Assembly: GCA_003551785.1 (NCBI GenBank)
Contig: PUNP01000307.1
Span: 1-7,067 of the forward strand
DNA: 7,067 nucleotides
Reading direction: 5' to 3'
From: Candidatus Brocadiaceae bacterium
GTDB taxonomy: Bacteria; Planctomycetota; Brocadiia; SM23-32
Positions 6,526 to 7,067 of this stretch are shown here, in pieces (the first letter of the stretch is position 1; each line of letters opens with the position of its first letter). The position numbers were made by a program, and so were the translations under genes. A model generated the notes under the pieces. It was not told the DNA's origin. It saw only the letters and a list, made by a program, of their open reading frames with translations, and did no database searches.

Positions 6526-7067
6526 TTCAAGACGTTTTAATTATTATAAACCCCATTTTAAAGGAGAGCCAAACTTTGAGAATGTAATGAAAATTCTGGA
6601 ACTTGACGAACCGAAAAGGCCTACGCTTTTCGAGTTTTTTCTCAACGAACCATTGTATTCTAAGCTGGCTGGGGGACCGGCCCCGAAAAATTCAGATATC
6701 AAACACCTCAAGTGGCTGGTCAAAGCATTCCGGAATGCGGGGTATGATTACACTACCACACATGGTTCATCTATCAGTTTCTTCTCCGGCGAGGACAGCG
6801 GGTTCCATCACGGCGCCAATACTGTTATCACCGACCGCGATTCGTTCGATAAATATGTCTGGCCGGACCCCGATGAACTCGACTACGGCATGCTGGAAAA
6901 AATCGAACCTGAACTGCCTGGGAAAATGAGAATAATAGCCTACGGACCCGGTGGTGTGCTGGAAAACGCTATCAGCCTGGTAGGATATGAGCATATTTCC
7001 TTAATGATGTATGACGCCCCCGAACTATTGGATGATATCTTTGAGGCTATCGGCTCCGTGCTGGTGC
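6518..7067 (+). CDS. Uroporphyrinogen decarboxylase superfamily protein (not canonical HemE), 3' end missing
   Basis: 183 codons are visible before the window edge. The pattern fits the URO-D fold (PF01208). An N-terminal helix with the motif [17 protein letters not shown] (19-35) corresponds to the 'xR..AL.g..pDRvP' opening of these proteins. There is a TIM-barrel-like central part, and GPGGVLEN followed by a [28 protein letters not shown] segment near residues 148-180 matches the 'gp.e.a..l.G.e.fl..m.d.Pe.v' stretch. The RQAGRY motif that canonical HemE carries near its N-terminus is absent, so tetrapyrrole decarboxylation is unlikely. Related non-HemE members include corrinoid-dependent methyltransferases such as MtaA/MtbA, and many uncharacterised paralogues. 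The GTG start overlaps pyrG by 8 nt and has GGGAG 7 nt upstream, suggesting translational coupling. The substrate is unknown, and the zinc-binding His/Cys expected in methyltransferases lie beyond the edge. Confidence 0.78.
   Translation, partial: MNNSRRFNYYKPHFKGEPNFENVMKILELDEPKRPTLFEFFLNEPLYSKLAGGPAPKNSDIKHLKWLVKAFRNAGYDYTTTHGSSISFFSGEDSGFHHGANTVITDRDSFDKYVWPDPDELDYGMLEKIEPELPGKMRIIAYGPGGVLENAISLVGYEHISLMMYDAPELLDDIFEAIGSVLV

Noticed and set aside
6603..6929. 108-codon plus-strand frame overlapping the URO-D-like gene
   Set aside because: Out-of-frame shadow; the GTG-started frame has family motifs and a ribosome binding site.

Overview
The window looks like chromosomal housekeeping DNA from a diderm (Gram-negative-type) bacterium of moderate GC. 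Evidence for an outer membrane is a protein with a signal peptide, repeated amphipathic beta-strand-like segments and a C-terminal phenylalanine. The lineage cannot be fixed from sequence alone. The mix of a PF09820-type ATPase remnant and a non-HemE uroporphyrinogen-decarboxylase-like gene would suit an uncultivated or anaerobic lineage, but that is a guess.

Minus strand, 2824 down to 1: a promoter with consensus-perfect -35 and -10 hexamers drives purA (adenylosuccinate synthase). It is followed after 55 nt by uppS (undecaprenyl diphosphate synthase), which overlaps cdsA (phosphatidate cytidylyltransferase, cut by the window start) by 17 nt. This links the committed step of AMP synthesis with two envelope-lipid enzymes: the C55 carrier lipid for peptidoglycan and the CDP-diacylglycerol precursor of phospholipids.

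Divergent spacer, 2749-3391 (643 nt): AT-rich. It holds the purA promoter, a roughly 25-codon remnant resembling the Walker-A segment of the PF09820 AAA-ATPase-like family, a pair of near-identical operator-like sites spaced 22 nt apart, and the likely promoter of the next gene.

Plus strand, 3392-7067: a monocistronic gene for a secreted, probably outer-membrane beta-barrel protein ends in a strong hairpin terminator. A small cold-shock protein gene (csp) follows, with its own extended -10 promoter and its own terminator. Next comes pyrG (CTP synthase), whose 3' end overlaps by 8 nt a GTG-started gene of the uroporphyrinogen decarboxylase superfamily that runs off the window. PyrG makes CTP and CdsA consumes it, so nucleotide and phospholipid synthesis meet here, although the genes are on opposite strands.

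I found no RNA gene, CRISPR array, insertion sequence or intact mobile element. No convincing new system is visible. The points most worth following up are the ATPase remnant, the paired operator-like repeats, and the URO-D paralogue coupled to pyrG.
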